A DNA stretch of 64,000 bases, taken from assembly GCA_013200995.1 (NCBI GenBank), contig CP053688.1, positions 4,340,001 through 4,404,000 on the forward strand, read 5' to 3'. Below are positions 8,170 to 18,553 of this stretch, piece by piece. Source of the DNA: Arthrobacter citreus (GTDB lineage Bacteria > Bacillota > Bacilli > Bacillales > Bacillaceae_G). Positions within the stretch are counted from its first letter, which is position 1. Each line of letters opens with the position of its first letter. The position numbers were made by a program, and so were the translations under genes. The notes under the pieces were generated by a model. The model saw only the letters and a program-made list of their open reading frames with translations. It searched no databases and was not told the origin of the DNA.

Positions 8170-10800
8170 TTAATCTTTTCGTAAGGCATTTTTCGTTTTT
8201 ATAAATACTTTGCTTGTAAGACGATTGTTTTTACCTTTACGATAAATTTCTTTTAGAATGATGTTTTCTCTTAAGCGTATGTACAATGTTTTATATTTGT
8301 TCTTACTGTATAAATACTCTTTTTTATCATTTATTTCTTTAAATGTGCGTTCACAATTGTTTTGGTCAATATATTTAAAGTATTTCTTACGCATTTCCGC
8401 ATACTTTTCTTCTTCTTTAAAATCACGTTTTATATACTTTTCGATCTGTACAATTAGATCTTGAACAGTTAAAGAACGTTCTCCAAATAATTCTTTTTCC
8501 ATATCTAAATAACTACCTTGGAATTTTGTATATTTATCAATATCGAATTGGAAAAATAATGTTGGTTTCTTTTGGTAGTACATTTCCCATGCTACACTCG
8601 AATAATCTGTAATTAGCATGGATGATTTCATTAAGAATTCATTTACTTTAATTTCGCCGAATTGGTAAATATTAATTTTATCGTTTGTAGCTTTAAAATG
8701 ATGTAAATGCTCCATAAACTTCGGATGTAAGAAGAAGTTTAGTGTCACATTGTATTCTTCAAGCAATAGCTTCAATTTAGATGATGTTAATAGGTCAACA
8801 TAATTCTTGAAATAATCACTTTGAATAAACTCCTCTTCCGGAATCCCATCCATCCATGAACGCCACGTTGGCATTAAGAAAATTTCTTTTTCCCCAGGCA
8901 CTGATTTATCCTGAAGTACATCCCAACGACAAAATCCTGTCACAATAATTTCGTCTTCGTCATATCCAAAATAGTCCTTAATTATATTCTTTTCATAATC
9001 AGATGTCGCAACGAACAAATCTACCGCATTTTGCTTTGTCTTCTTAAATACATAATCAACTCGTTTTAATGCTGTAACACCATGTTGTAAAAAGACAAAA
9101 CGTTTTTCATCTAATGCTTTCTTCAAATGTCCTTTTTGAATACGAATATCATAACTATGTCCTTTTGATTCAGAAGAAACTAATAACTTGGCAGCGTACA
9201 TATATAGCATGTATTTGAAACTCATAAATTTTAAAACTTTATCTTTTTTGTCCTCTAAATTTACAATGTCAGCTGCATCTTCTTTAATAATATAATAAAA
9301 ATTTTTATGCTTATTCTGTTTGTAACAATAATCAAAGAAATAATATCCATTGTCCTGGGCAGTACTTGAAAACTTCTCATATCCAAGCCATATATCCTTT
9401 TTATCAAAGAATGGCTTAAAAAGCTTATACGTAAAATAAGCTAGTTTTTCTTTCCGTTTATATGGTGCCGTTTCATAATCTGCTCTTTCTCGATAGCAAA
9501 ACGCAACTGCGTTATCCCCAGCCACATATGGATAAATCATATATTGATCTTGTAGTACAGTTTCATATCGAAGAATGTTTTTATTAATTGAATATTTTAG
9601 CTCAGGAACTGGATTTTTTAGTTTGATATAAACATCCTCATTATTAATTGTCACGATTACAAATAAGTCCCAATAAAATGGGATAAAATCAAAGTTCGTA
9701 AAGTCGAAATTAAACATAATTTCATTGATGTCATTCATTAATTTCGTTGAACTGATTGGAATGCTATATTCGGATTCAATTGCTTTATTTCGAAGTTTTA
9801 ACCTTATTTCTTTAATCGTGTAGTCTACTGGTTCTAATATTTCTAAATTCATCCGAATATTAATATTGCTATTATTTAGCTTTAAGTCTAAAACTGAAAT
9901 TCTACTTTTATATTTTTCGTTAAAAAGAAATTGTAATGGTCGTATGACGATTGCTATTTCTTTTTTTAATGTTAAATAAGGAGTGATAATATTCGAATTA
10001 ACTAATCCGCCTTCATTTTGAGTTACTTCTGAGATTCCTTCAAAATTTAGATATGGTAAATATCTTTCTGAATTTGATTCGACCATTTTATCAAGCCAGA
10101 CAAGTTTACCTTCGATGATCAAATTGTCAGTTTGAAATTCAATATATAAATCCCATCTTGAAATGACATTTATAAAATCTATTCCAAACGGTATGAGAGT
10201 CATTTGAATTTCATTATTTTCTAGTAATTGATAGGGTAAATCATAATAGATCGATGAATTTCTTTCTCGCAAGAAGAATGTAACATGCTCTTTTTTTAAC
10301 AGGTCATTTTCTAATAATTTCAAATGGATACTATCTTTTTTAATTTCAAATGAACTAATTTCAAATTGAGTATTAAATTTAAAGTTGTGAATTTCATTAA
10401 ATTGTCTAGTGAGATCATACGTTGGACCATGTAATAGTGACAGTTGGTTATCTTCATTTAGATAGAGGATTGACCTAGATTCATCAGAAAATCTATAGGT
10501 GAATCGGTCGTTCCTAGATTTTTGATTAAAAAGTAATTGATAAAAAATTGAATTTGGGTCAGTTAAATATAATTTACACTGATATTTAAAATCTTTAGAT
10601 AAATTAAGTTCATTTAAATTTATCGTTAATTCGTATATGAAATCAATTTGCTTGATATTTATAGGGAATGATTGCTGAAATTTTTGTTCACTATCAACCA
10701 AAATTAATTTCATTTCATTTAATGATTGAATAGGATTTATTATTCTCAAAATGATTGTATTATCTATAAATGTGTACTTTTCCACATAAATACTTTCCAT
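8170..10800 (-). CDS. TagF-like CDP-glycerol glycerophosphotransferase (copy 2)
   Basis: An 876-residue paralogue of the gene at 3388-6042 on the opposite strand, with the same layout: ~420 residues of beta-rich region, then the CDP_glyc_transf domain with LQHGVTALKRVD, MPTWRSW, FLHPKF and DYSSVAWEMYY. The catalytic halves share about 93% of residues by eye, whereas the N-terminal halves are much more diverged yet alignable (FLRER, ISRWD, PFYWDL in both). This pattern suggests gene conversion limited to the catalytic part, or selection for different N-terminal partners. GGAGG precedes the ATG at 10800. It diverges from the glycosyltransferase gene at 11068; the 267-base gap must hold both promoters, but I could not assign them. 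Confidence 0.85.
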   Translation of the reverse strand: MESIYVEKYTFIDNTIILRIINPIQSLNEMKLILVDSEQKFQQSFPINIKQIDFIYELTINLNELNLSKDFKYQCKLYLTDPNSIFYQLLFNQKSRNDRFTYRFSDESRSILYLNEDNQLSLLHGPTYDLTRQFNEIHNFKFNTQFEISSFEIKKDSIHLKLLENDLLKKEHVTFFLRERNSSIYYDLPYQLLENNEIQMTLIPFGIDFINVISRWDLYIEFQTDNLIIEGKLVWLDKMVESNSERYLPYLNFEGISEVTQNEGGLVNSNIITPYLTLKKEIAIVIRPLQFLFNEKYKSRISVLDLKLNNSNINIRMNLEILEPVDYTIKEIRLKLRNKAIESEYSIPISSTKLMNDINEIMFNFDFTNFDFIPFYWDLFVIVTINNEDVYIKLKNPVPELKYSINKNILRYETVLQDQYMIYPYVAGDNAVAFCYRERADYETAPYKRKEKLAYFTYKLFKPFFDKKDIWLGYEKFSSTAQDNGYYFFDYCYKQNKHKNFYYIIKEDAADIVNLEDKKDKVLKFMSFKYMLYMYAAKLLVSSESKGHSYDIRIQKGHLKKALDEKRFVFLQHGVTALKRVDYVFKKTKQNAVDLFVATSDYEKNIIKDYFGYDEDEIIVTGFCRWDVLQDKSVPGEKEIFLMPTWRSWMDGIPEEEFIQSDYFKNYVDLLTSSKLKLLLEEYNVTLNFFLHPKFMEHLHHFKATNDKINIYQFGEIKVNEFLMKSSMLITDYSSVAWEMYYQKKPTLFFQFDIDKYTKFQGSYLDMEKELFGERSLTVQDLIVQIEKYIKRDFKEEEKYAEMRKKYFKYIDQNNCERTFKEINDKKEYLYSKNKYKTLYIRLRENIILKEIYRKGKNNRLTSKVFIKTKNALRKD
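8341..9555 (-). repeat. Right arm of ~1.2 kb inverted repeat (TagF catalytic domain)
   Basis: Partner of 4642-5854. The two arms flank the DUF6270-like gene and are about 2.5 kb apart, so homologous recombination between them would invert the intervening segment. Confidence 0.85.
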
Positions 10801-11067
10801 AAAATAGAGACCTCCAAAAAGATTTCATATCTAATTTTATTACTATTTTGTCTTAGTAATTGTGATTTCATTACAGAGTGTTTAAACTTTCTTTATTTTA
10901 AAGTGTTCTAATTATTAATTTTAGTAAATGATATAAAGTAATTTAGCTTTCATCTATGAGATTTCTTTCAGGAAAAACAAGTTTGTGATAAAATAGTTAA
11001 AGCAATTTACATGTAGAATTATGTCTAAATTAGGATTGTTTATGACCTTGGAGGTGTACGAAATAAA

Positions 11068-12282
11068 TTGTATAGAAAGAAGATTCTGTTGATTTCCCAG
11101 CATTTTTATCCAGAAATAGGGAGTGCGGCAAATCGATTAAAAAACATTTATTTAGAATTAAAAGAAAAAAATTATGAAGTAAAGGTGTTAACGTTACAAC
11201 CTAGGTATCCTAGTCGTGAGCTTTACGAGGACAAGAGCTTTTGGAATGAACCATTAATGGATGAATCTGATTTTATACGTATTGATCCTTCAATAAAAAC
11301 ACATTCTGGTAACATAGTGAAACGATTATATCTTTACATAGAAGTAATGATTCGATTTATTTTTTCAATCTTGTTATTACGCAAGGAGTATGACGCGGTT
11401 TTTGTTACATCACCGCCTATTTTTGTTGGGGTAGCAGGGTTAATTGCAAAATGGAAATTAAAGGCGCCTTTAATAGTAGACATTAGAGACTTATGGCCAG
11501 AGTCTTTAACAGGTGTAAAATTATTTACAAATCGTTTTATATTAAATACAGCTTATAAAGTAGAAGAAATTCTTTATAAAAAAGCAGATCGTATAATCGT
11601 AAATAGTCTTAGTTTTGTTACTTATATGACTGGAAAAGGTGTGCCGAAAGATAAAATCTCATTTATGCCTAATTCGTTAACAGAAGAAGAGTTAAATGGC
11701 AATGAGCCAGTAGTAAAGTCAGAAGGCGATCATGTTAATGTCATTTATACTGGGAATCTTGGTATGGCACAGGACATTCAAAAGTTAATCAGAGTCATTG
11801 AAAAAATGAAAGATGAATCGAAAGTTCGATTTATTATATTAGGTTACGGCTATCATTCAAATGACTTGCAAAGAATAATTAATGAAAAGAATTTAACGAA
11901 TGTTACGATCCATTCTGCAAAATCGCGTAAAGAAACGTTAGATTTAGTATCAAATTCTGATATTGCTTATGTAAGCTTAGTTGATCAAGATGTTTTTAAA
12001 ACTGTATTACCTGGTAAAATCATTGATTATATGTGTGTGAAAAAGCCGATTATTGGTGATGTTTCCGGCTATGCGAGTGATATTATTCGTTCTGCAGATT
12101 GTGGGATAGTTTCAGATGTAAACACTGTAGAAGAATTAGTAAAAAATATAACAATTCTAGCAAACGATCGAGAGCTTAGAAAGCAATACGGTGAAAACGG
12201 ATATAACTACGCATTTGAAAACTTACGTTGGAAAACAAATATTTCTGTATTAACTAGATTATTGGAGGAAATCCATGAATAA
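11068..12282 (+). CDS. Glycosyltransferase family 4 (WcaI/WbuB-like)
   Basis: A 404-residue GT-B fold enzyme. The N-terminal LLISQHFYPEIGSAANR is typical of GT4 sugar transferases with a glycine/alanine-rich acceptor site; VDIRDLWPESL follows at ~143. The C-terminal domain carries IYTGNLGMAQD and the nucleotide-sugar site PGKIIDYMCVKKPIIG. It probably adds a sugar to a lipid-linked intermediate on the cytosolic face. The start is TTG 11068 with GGAGGTG upstream. It overlaps the next glycosyltransferase gene by 8 bases, so the two are translated together. Sugar specificity cannot be read from sequence. Confidence 0.85.
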   Translation: MYRKKILLISQHFYPEIGSAANRLKNIYLELKEKNYEVKVLTLQPRYPSRELYEDKSFWNEPLMDESDFIRIDPSIKTHSGNIVKRLYLYIEVMIRFIFSILLLRKEYDAVFVTSPPIFVGVAGLIAKWKLKAPLIVDIRDLWPESLTGVKLFTNRFILNTAYKVEEILYKKADRIIVNSLSFVTYMTGKGVPKDKISFMPNSLTEEELNGNEPVVKSEGDHVNVIYTGNLGMAQDIQKLIRVIEKMKDESKVRFIILGYGYHSNDLQRIINEKNLTNVTIHSAKSRKETLDLVSNSDIAYVSLVDQDVFKTVLPGKIIDYMCVKKPIIGDVSGYASDIIRSADCGIVSDVNTVEELVKNITILANDRELRKQYGENGYNYAFENLRWKTNISVLTRLLEEIHE

Positions 12283-13600
12283 AAAGGTGTGTGCTTTTGT
12301 ATTTAATCACTTTACGAATGATGCAAGGGTGCTTAGAGAATGTTCTGCTTTAGCAGAAGTAGGATATGAAGTTGATTTAATCGCGTTGCATGATGATTCG
12401 CCAACCTTACCAAAAAAAGAGCGACGTGAAGAAGGTTTTAATGTTATTCGCGTGAATAATCGTTTGCCTTTTGGACTTTACCATCTAGTCTATTTTACTG
12501 GTAAAATTATGAACGCAATAAAGAGAAGTTCAGCAATGAAAATTTTAGCTGTACTTCTTGTATTAGCTGGTTTGTTTTTTGCGACAATCCCTACAATTAT
12601 TATTGCGATTATAATCGGTTTATTTGGAAATCGTTATATGAAAGTCCTTTTAACAAGAGGATATAATATTCTTCAAATGATTGGATACGGCTTAAAGAAA
12701 GATTATGACGTATATCATGCGAACGATTTAAACACTTTACCACAAGGAATTATTTGTGCAAAGCTATTTAAAAAAAGTAAATTAATTTACGATTCTCATG
12801 AAGTGCAATCAAGTCGATCAGGTTATGAAAATCCGATATTTGGTAAAATTGAAAAGTTCTGCATTCGATATATTGATATTATGATTCATGAAAATAATAC
12901 GAGAGCGAAATATACTCAAGATCTTTATGATATTGAATACCCAGAAGTAATCCACAACTATCCTTTCGTTTCAAAACCAGAGGAAAATCATTCAGTTAAT
13001 TTAAATGAACGACTTGGTTTACCGAAAGATGAACCAATCTTGTTGTATCAAGGTGGTATCCAAAAAGGTAGAGGTTTAGAACTAATTGTAAAGGCAACAC
13101 CGTTATTTAAAAAAGGGACAGTTGTTTTTATTGGTGACGGCAAAATTAAACCAACACTATTAAAAATGGTTGATGAGCAAAAACTGCATGATCGTATTAA
13201 ATTTATCGATAAAGTTCCAGTAGATGAATTGTTGAGCTACACACGAAATGCTTATTTAGGTTTCCAAATCTTAAATAATATTAACTTTAACCATTACTCA
13301 GCATCTTCAAATAAATTATTTGAATACCTGATGAGTGGTGTTCCAGTAGTAGCTTGTAGTTTTCCTGAAATTCAAAAAGTTGTAGAAGGTGAACATACTG
13401 GTGTGTGTGTAGATTCACATGATATTAATTCTATTGCTGAAGGTGTAAATTATTTATTAGATCATCCTGAAGAAAGAAATGAAATGAGCCAAAATTGTTT
13501 AGTAGCTCGACATAAATATAATTGGGATGAAGAGAAGAAAGTATTTATTGGAATATACGATAAAGTATTAAATAACAAGCAAAAACAGTTAGCTAGTTAA
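12275..13600 (+). CDS. Glycosyltransferase family 4 with internal hydrophobic segment
   Basis: A 441-residue GT4-type protein. NHFTNDARVLRE near the N-terminus and SASSNKLFEYLMSGVPVVA near residue 350 are the acceptor and nucleotide-sugar motifs. Residues ~90-125 form a strongly hydrophobic stretch (two short helices with IPTIIIAIIIG), which would tie the enzyme to the membrane; YHANDLNTLPQG and YDSHEVQSS follow. GGAGG lies before ATG 12275 inside the previous gene. It probably acts in sequence with its upstream partner in repeat-unit assembly. Confidence 0.83.
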   Translation: MNKKVCAFVFNHFTNDARVLRECSALAEVGYEVDLIALHDDSPTLPKKERREEGFNVIRVNNRLPFGLYHLVYFTGKIMNAIKRSSAMKILAVLLVLAGLFFATIPTIIIAIIIGLFGNRYMKVLLTRGYNILQMIGYGLKKDYDVYHANDLNTLPQGIICAKLFKKSKLIYDSHEVQSSRSGYENPIFGKIEKFCIRYIDIMIHENNTRAKYTQDLYDIEYPEVIHNYPFVSKPEENHSVNLNERLGLPKDEPILLYQGGIQKGRGLELIVKATPLFKKGTVVFIGDGKIKPTLLKMVDEQKLHDRIKFIDKVPVDELLSYTRNAYLGFQILNNINFNHYSASSNKLFEYLMSGVPVVACSFPEIQKVVEGEHTGVCVDSHDINSIAEGVNYLLDHPEERNEMSQNCLVARHKYNWDEEKKVFIGIYDKVLNNKQKQLAS

Positions 13601-13647
13601 TTGATTAGACTAGTGATGAAATATTCCTCCTAAGGAGTGCAATTTGA

Positions 13648-16386
13648 ATGACTGCTTATAAGGTTAGTGTCATTGTAATTAACTATAATAAAGAAAACTA
13701 TATCGAAGAATGCCTACGATCCGTTGCTAAGCAGTCACTCAATCAGATTGAATGTGTTATTGTAGATGATGGTTCAACTGATGGAAGCTTAGATATAATA
13801 GAAAAATTTGTTGAAAAACATAAGAATTTTAAACTAGTGAAACAAGCAAATAGTGGACCAAGTGCGGCTAGAAACAATGGAATTAAAAATGCTACAGGTG
13901 AATACTTAGCGTTTTTAGATGGAGATGATTGGGCATTTCCAAATGCTTATGAGCAGTTATATAAACTCGCTAAAAAGCATCAAGCGGATAGTGCTGTAGG
14001 TAATATTCTTTGTTTTAATGAAATGAAGTCCTATCGCTTAAACTATATGAACGATTTGTTTTTAAGAAAGCTTCCTGTAGTTCGACAGATTCTAAAAAAT
14101 TCTGAATTAGTTAAAACTCCTTCTGCGAGTAATAAGTTATTTAAAAGAGACATGATTGTTTCTAACCAAATTTTATTTGATACCGATTTACGAGTTGGTG
14201 AAGATTTATTATTTACGCAAAAAGGACTAATTCAATCGAATAAAACAGTTGTAAAAGATATTGATGTGATTGGTTATCGTGTAAATGATTCAAGTTCAAG
14301 CCTAATTAAGGCCGGTAGCATCAATTTCTTTATCCAGCTTGTTGACTTACAACAAAAATTATCGGAGTATTATAAGTCACATAAAATACAAGACCAATTA
14401 ATTCATATTGAACGTCGACAGTTACAGTTCTTCATAGATTCTATTTTTCTAAAAGGGAATCGCTTACCCGATGATGAAAAAATAGAGTTAGCTCAAGCTG
14501 GACAACAGTATTTAGCAGCTCTTACGAATCAGGAATTACTCGTAAATGAATTAAATGAGACGAAAGCATTCTTATGTCACTTAATGAGTCAAAACGATGG
14601 TATTAGTGTACAAAAGTGGATTGAGATCATAAATGATCTATCGATTCAAAAAGAAAATGTGATTGCTGGAGATAAAATTTACTCTTATTTGATAAACTAT
14701 TTTCCACAATATAAAGATCAATTAATCATCAATAATCTTGTTATTAATCATGTATTAGAAGATATCAGTTTACATGTTGATCGTTTAACGATTAGTGGAT
14801 ATGCGTTTATTAAGAATCTATCAACAGAGGATGTTAAGAAGGAATTTGTTTTTCGAAATCAAAAGGGTAATGAAAAAATAATTGAGCTTCGACCAATGTT
14901 GAGAACAGATGTTACCTTTATGGAAAGTAAAAATACAAGCAATTATAACTGGGCAGGTTATGAAACAGTTGACGTTTCTTTACTAGAAGTTTTAGGGAAC
15001 GGAAAATGGGATTTATTTATCCGATTAAAAAAAGACCGACTAGTAGTTGAGCAGCCTGTCATTGTTTTTTTAACCCAACATCGAAACAAAATGAAGCCAA
15101 CAACAGTTTCAGGAAAACAGCTGATTGCACAATTCCGTAACCTAAAATTGTCCATATTAATAAGAAATAAAACAGCGAAGAACGGGCTAAATCTTTTGAT
15201 TTCTAATATGAAGCGCACAGTAAGAAGTGATGCAGCTTTTCTACTAAAAAAAGATTTTCATAGTCTATTTGCTGTCATTCTTTATAAAGTATTTGGTTGG
15301 TATTTTAGAAGTAAAAAAATATGGTTGGTCGGAGAAAGACGTGACACTGCTCAGGATAACTCATATCATCTATATAAATATATTCGAACAAATCATCCAG
15401 AAATAAATTGTTATTACATTATTGATAAAAATTCTCCTGATTATCGACATGTTCAGGACTTAGGAAATATTATACAATTTGGTAGTTTCCTTCATAGTTT
15501 TTATATGTTGGTTTGCATCAAAACGATTAATAGTTACGCCGAGCATGCAAATATGTACACTCAAACTTATAAAAATGTGATTAGGCAATATCCTGAATGG
15601 CAGCAGAATAAAAAGATTTTTATTCAACATGGTGTCATAGGGGTTAGTCGAGTAAATCAAGCACTTAATAAAAATGAGTATGGCTACTCATTGTTTATTA
15701 CATCATCTGAATTTGAAAGAAACCATATTATTGAAGAATTTGGCTATAAAGAAGATGAAGTAGTTGTTACAGGATTGGCAAGATGGGATGCGTTAGAGGA
15801 TACTAGTACCGGGAACGAAATTTTGTTCATGCCAACTTGGCGCAATTGGATTAAATCTAGAGATGCACTTGAAGATTCAAGATATATGAAGTCATTAATT
15901 TTATTTTTAAGTAATAAAAAACTTCATCATCTATTAGAAAAATACAATAAGACGATCACGTTTTACCCACATTATCAAACACAGCTACTTTGGGGAGAAT
16001 TACCGTTTTTCCATGAACGTATTCATATTGTTAAACAAGGAGAAGAAACAGTTCAAAATCTATTAAAGCGTCATAGCTTGCTAATTACAGATTATTCAAC
16101 TGTCTCATTTGACTTTGTATATATGGAAAAGCCAGTCATATTTTATCAATTTGATTATGATGAATTTTACTCAAGGCATTATAATGAAGGTCCGATCAAT
16201 CATAAAAAGGATCTATTTGGAAAAGCGTGCGATACAGAAGACGAAGTGCTATCTGAGTTAGAAAGTATCATTAATCACAACATGAAAATTGATGAGGATT
16301 ATCTGATCAAGAGTAATAAATTTATGAATCGAAATAAATCATTACATACTGAAGCAATCTTTCATGAAATTTTGAAAAGAACATGA
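13648..16386 (+). CDS. Fused GT2 glycosyltransferase / TagF-like phosphotransferase
   Basis: A 912-residue two-domain enzyme. Residues ~1-230 are a family 2 glycosyltransferase with VSVIVINYNKENYIEECL, VDDGSTDGS and the metal-binding FLDGDDW. Residues ~230-540 are a linker with helical and beta segments. Residues ~550-905 are a CDP_glyc_transf domain with IQHGVIGVSRV (His ~661), MPTWRNW, YPHYQ (His ~775) and LITDYSTVSFDF. One chain could therefore add a sugar and a polyol-phosphate in turn, as expected for an alternating repeat unit. The gene has AAGGAG before ATG 13648. A paralogue with the same fusion is at 32065-34794. Confidence 0.87.
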   Translation: MTAYKVSVIVINYNKENYIEECLRSVAKQSLNQIECVIVDDGSTDGSLDIIEKFVEKHKNFKLVKQANSGPSAARNNGIKNATGEYLAFLDGDDWAFPNAYEQLYKLAKKHQADSAVGNILCFNEMKSYRLNYMNDLFLRKLPVVRQILKNSELVKTPSASNKLFKRDMIVSNQILFDTDLRVGEDLLFTQKGLIQSNKTVVKDIDVIGYRVNDSSSSLIKAGSINFFIQLVDLQQKLSEYYKSHKIQDQLIHIERRQLQFFIDSIFLKGNRLPDDEKIELAQAGQQYLAALTNQELLVNELNETKAFLCHLMSQNDGISVQKWIEIINDLSIQKENVIAGDKIYSYLINYFPQYKDQLIINNLVINHVLEDISLHVDRLTISGYAFIKNLSTEDVKKEFVFRNQKGNEKIIELRPMLRTDVTFMESKNTSNYNWAGYETVDVSLLEVLGNGKWDLFIRLKKDRLVVEQPVIVFLTQHRNKMKPTTVSGKQLIAQFRNLKLSILIRNKTAKNGLNLLISNMKRTVRSDAAFLLKKDFHSLFAVILYKVFGWYFRSKKIWLVGERRDTAQDNSYHLYKYIRTNHPEINCYYIIDKNSPDYRHVQDLGNIIQFGSFLHSFYMLVCIKTINSYAEHANMYTQTYKNVIRQYPEWQQNKKIFIQHGVIGVSRVNQALNKNEYGYSLFITSSEFERNHIIEEFGYKEDEVVVTGLARWDALEDTSTGNEILFMPTWRNWIKSRDALEDSRYMKSLILFLSNKKLHHLLEKYNKTITFYPHYQTQLLWGELPFFHERIHIVKQGEETVQNLLKRHSLLITDYSTVSFDFVYMEKPVIFYQFDYDEFYSRHYNEGPINHKKDLFGKACDTEDEVLSELESIINHNMKIDEDYLIKSNKFMNRNKSLHTEAIFHEILKRT

Positions 16387-16419
16387 TTTTATGTACAAGG
16401 AGGGATATTCTTATTTTAT

Positions 16420-18468
16420 ATGCAAAAGGCTATTAGAGCACTAAACGAAGATCCAAAGTTAGCGTTTGAAGAGTTTAAAAAGTTCATAATGAATGAAGAG
16501 CAAGTAGAGTTTGATATCTTTCATCTAATTAATATTAAGAAAAAAAAAATATATATTGAATATTTATATTTCATATTAAAAGACACATTTAGTCAGTGTG
16601 ATTTAAGTCAAATTTTTGTCTACGATTATGTTTTTGCAAAATTAATCTTACAAAAAGAGTTTAAAGAAGCAGTTACATTTTCTGAGTTAATAAATAGTTT
16701 AGACCAATATACTACTGAACTAGATTATTCTATTTTTAAGATTAAGAAAATAAATACAAAAGTATTGTTTACTTTTTCTTATGATAATGAACTAGTAGAA
16801 GTTGATATATCAGACTGGTTGGAAAAAGCCCATTTTGAAAATCAGATTATCGATATTGAAAAATTGGAGAATAAGCTAGTAATTAGAGGAAATGCTTTTT
16901 TTCAAGGTATTAATTTAATAAATGATGAAGATATTGATCATCAATTAATCATTAAGGATTCAAATAATAAGACAAAAACTATTCAGATAAAAAGGTCACG
17001 CACAAATCATTTCAATAGTTCTAGATATAATTATTGCGCAGGTGGTTATGAATTCCATATTAATTTGGATGATTTTTCTAATGTAGGCAATTACGATGTA
17101 ACACTTGAAACGGTTTGCTATGGAAGAACTATTAAAAGTAAATTAAAATATGCAATCAATGTGAGAAAAAATTATCAATTTAACAATAATTTAACGATTG
17201 TTAATAAAAAATTAAAAATTAATCTATTACATAAATCATATTTTTCTTTTAAAATAGAACCTGTGTCTTTTGTTAATAGCGTTATAAAAAATGTAATTAC
17301 ACGTAGTAAAGAAAAAAAGATATTGATTTCAAGATTTTTTCATAATCCCAACAACTCCACAAGGGAAAAGATAAATTTTGCTATCATTATCATATTTAAT
17401 GAGTTATTTGGTTATACAATAGGTAACCGAAAGTTTACAATTATCAGTGAAAAATTAGCTGATAGTACAAATGATAACGGCTTTGCATTTTTTCAATATT
17501 GTCGTGAACGTTCTGATGCTAGTAATATTTATTATCTACTAAGAAAAGATGCAAAAAATTATAATGAGATAAAGAAATTAGGTAATGTAATCCCATATAA
17601 TGGCTTTAAACATTTTCTCTTTTCTATTTTCGCTAAGACAATTATTAGCACAGATAATGTAAAAATATTAATTCCAAAAGAACTTAGGGACATTAGTCAT
17701 GCTAATCTTGTATTTATTGGTCATGGTGTAACCTTATTTAAAAAGGTTGACCATGTTTATCATGCAAGTAGGGGAGTAGCTAATCAAATAATTGTTTCTA
17801 CGGAACAAGAGAAGGAAATCTTTATTAGACACTTTGGTTATGAACCGAATAATGTTTTTGTTACAGGTTTGCCACGTACATCATATTTAATGAATCATGT
17901 GACGGAAAAAGTTATACTAGTTATGTTTACTTGGCGAACAGAAATAAAAAGTAAAGAAGATTTTTTACAAAGTGAATTCTTCTATAGATTAAAAGGTTTG
18001 TTACTTAACAAAGAGTTATTAAAAAAATTAGAATCCTACAATGTCTCGTTAAAAGTCTTAGTTCATCCAAGAATGATCGAGTATGTTGATTTAATACCTA
18101 AACTACATAACCGAATCATATTGGAAAAGCTGACAGAAACAGATGTGAAACAAGCTATTGAGAATAGTAGTATGTTGATAACAGATTATTCGAGTATTTT
18201 ATTTGATTTTATTTATTTAAAAAAACCGATTATAATGTATGGTTTTGATTATTTTAATGCTAATTATTCAGTTAGTAGAGATTATATGAATAGTACATTA
18301 ACTGATGTTTTCTTTGAAACTGAAAAAGAAGTTCTCCAAAGGATGAACAAATATATAGAAGAAGATTTTATACTTGATCAACGTACTAACAGTCGCTATT
18401 CACATTTAGTGAATAGTCATCAAAATAGTGTTAATCTATTATACGATGTACTAGAAAATAAGATGTGA
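16420..18468 (+). CDS. TagF-like CDP-polyol phosphotransferase (short form)
   Basis: A 682-residue protein whose C-terminal ~340 residues form a CDP_glyc_transf domain: GHGVTLFKKVDHVY (His ~435), FTWRTE in place of the usual PTWR, VLVHPRM (His ~549) and LITDYSSILFDF. The first ~320 residues are helical then beta-rich and lack a GT2 domain. The base composition is more AT-rich and the catalytic motifs more diverged than in the other four TagF-like proteins, so it may use another acceptor. The start at 16420 has AAGGAGGG 15 bases upstream, which is long; no closer in-frame start exists. A terminator follows. Confidence 0.8.
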   Translation: MQKAIRALNEDPKLAFEEFKKFIMNEEQVEFDIFHLINIKKKKIYIEYLYFILKDTFSQCDLSQIFVYDYVFAKLILQKEFKEAVTFSELINSLDQYTTELDYSIFKIKKINTKVLFTFSYDNELVEVDISDWLEKAHFENQIIDIEKLENKLVIRGNAFFQGINLINDEDIDHQLIIKDSNNKTKTIQIKRSRTNHFNSSRYNYCAGGYEFHINLDDFSNVGNYDVTLETVCYGRTIKSKLKYAINVRKNYQFNNNLTIVNKKLKINLLHKSYFSFKIEPVSFVNSVIKNVITRSKEKKILISRFFHNPNNSTREKINFAIIIIFNELFGYTIGNRKFTIISEKLADSTNDNGFAFFQYCRERSDASNIYYLLRKDAKNYNEIKKLGNVIPYNGFKHFLFSIFAKTIISTDNVKILIPKELRDISHANLVFIGHGVTLFKKVDHVYHASRGVANQIIVSTEQEKEIFIRHFGYEPNNVFVTGLPRTSYLMNHVTEKVILVMFTWRTEIKSKEDFLQSEFFYRLKGLLLNKELLKKLESYNVSLKVLVHPRMIEYVDLIPKLHNRIILEKLTETDVKQAIENSSMLITDYSSILFDFIYLKKPIIMYGFDYFNANYSVSRDYMNSTLTDVFFETEKEVLQRMNKYIEEDFILDQRTNSRYSHLVNSHQNSVNLLYDVLENKM

Positions 18469-18475
18469 AATAGAT

Positions 18476-18519
18476 CAAAGTCGATTCAGTATTCAAACTG
18501 ATTACAACGACTTTGTTTT
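18476..18519 (+). terminator. Terminator after short TagF-like gene
   Basis: Arms CAAAGTCG (18476-18483) and CGACTTTG (18508-18515), followed by TTTT. The loop is long, so strength is moderate. Confidence 0.65.
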
Positions 18520-18553
18520 GATTGAGTGATTTCAATTGAAAGAGGTAGAATTT

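Noticed and set aside
10801..11067. Promoters in the divergent gap between the second TagF-like gene and the GT4 gene
   Set aside because: Several AT-rich -10-like hexamers exist but none has a convincing -35 at 16-18 bases, so no site is called.
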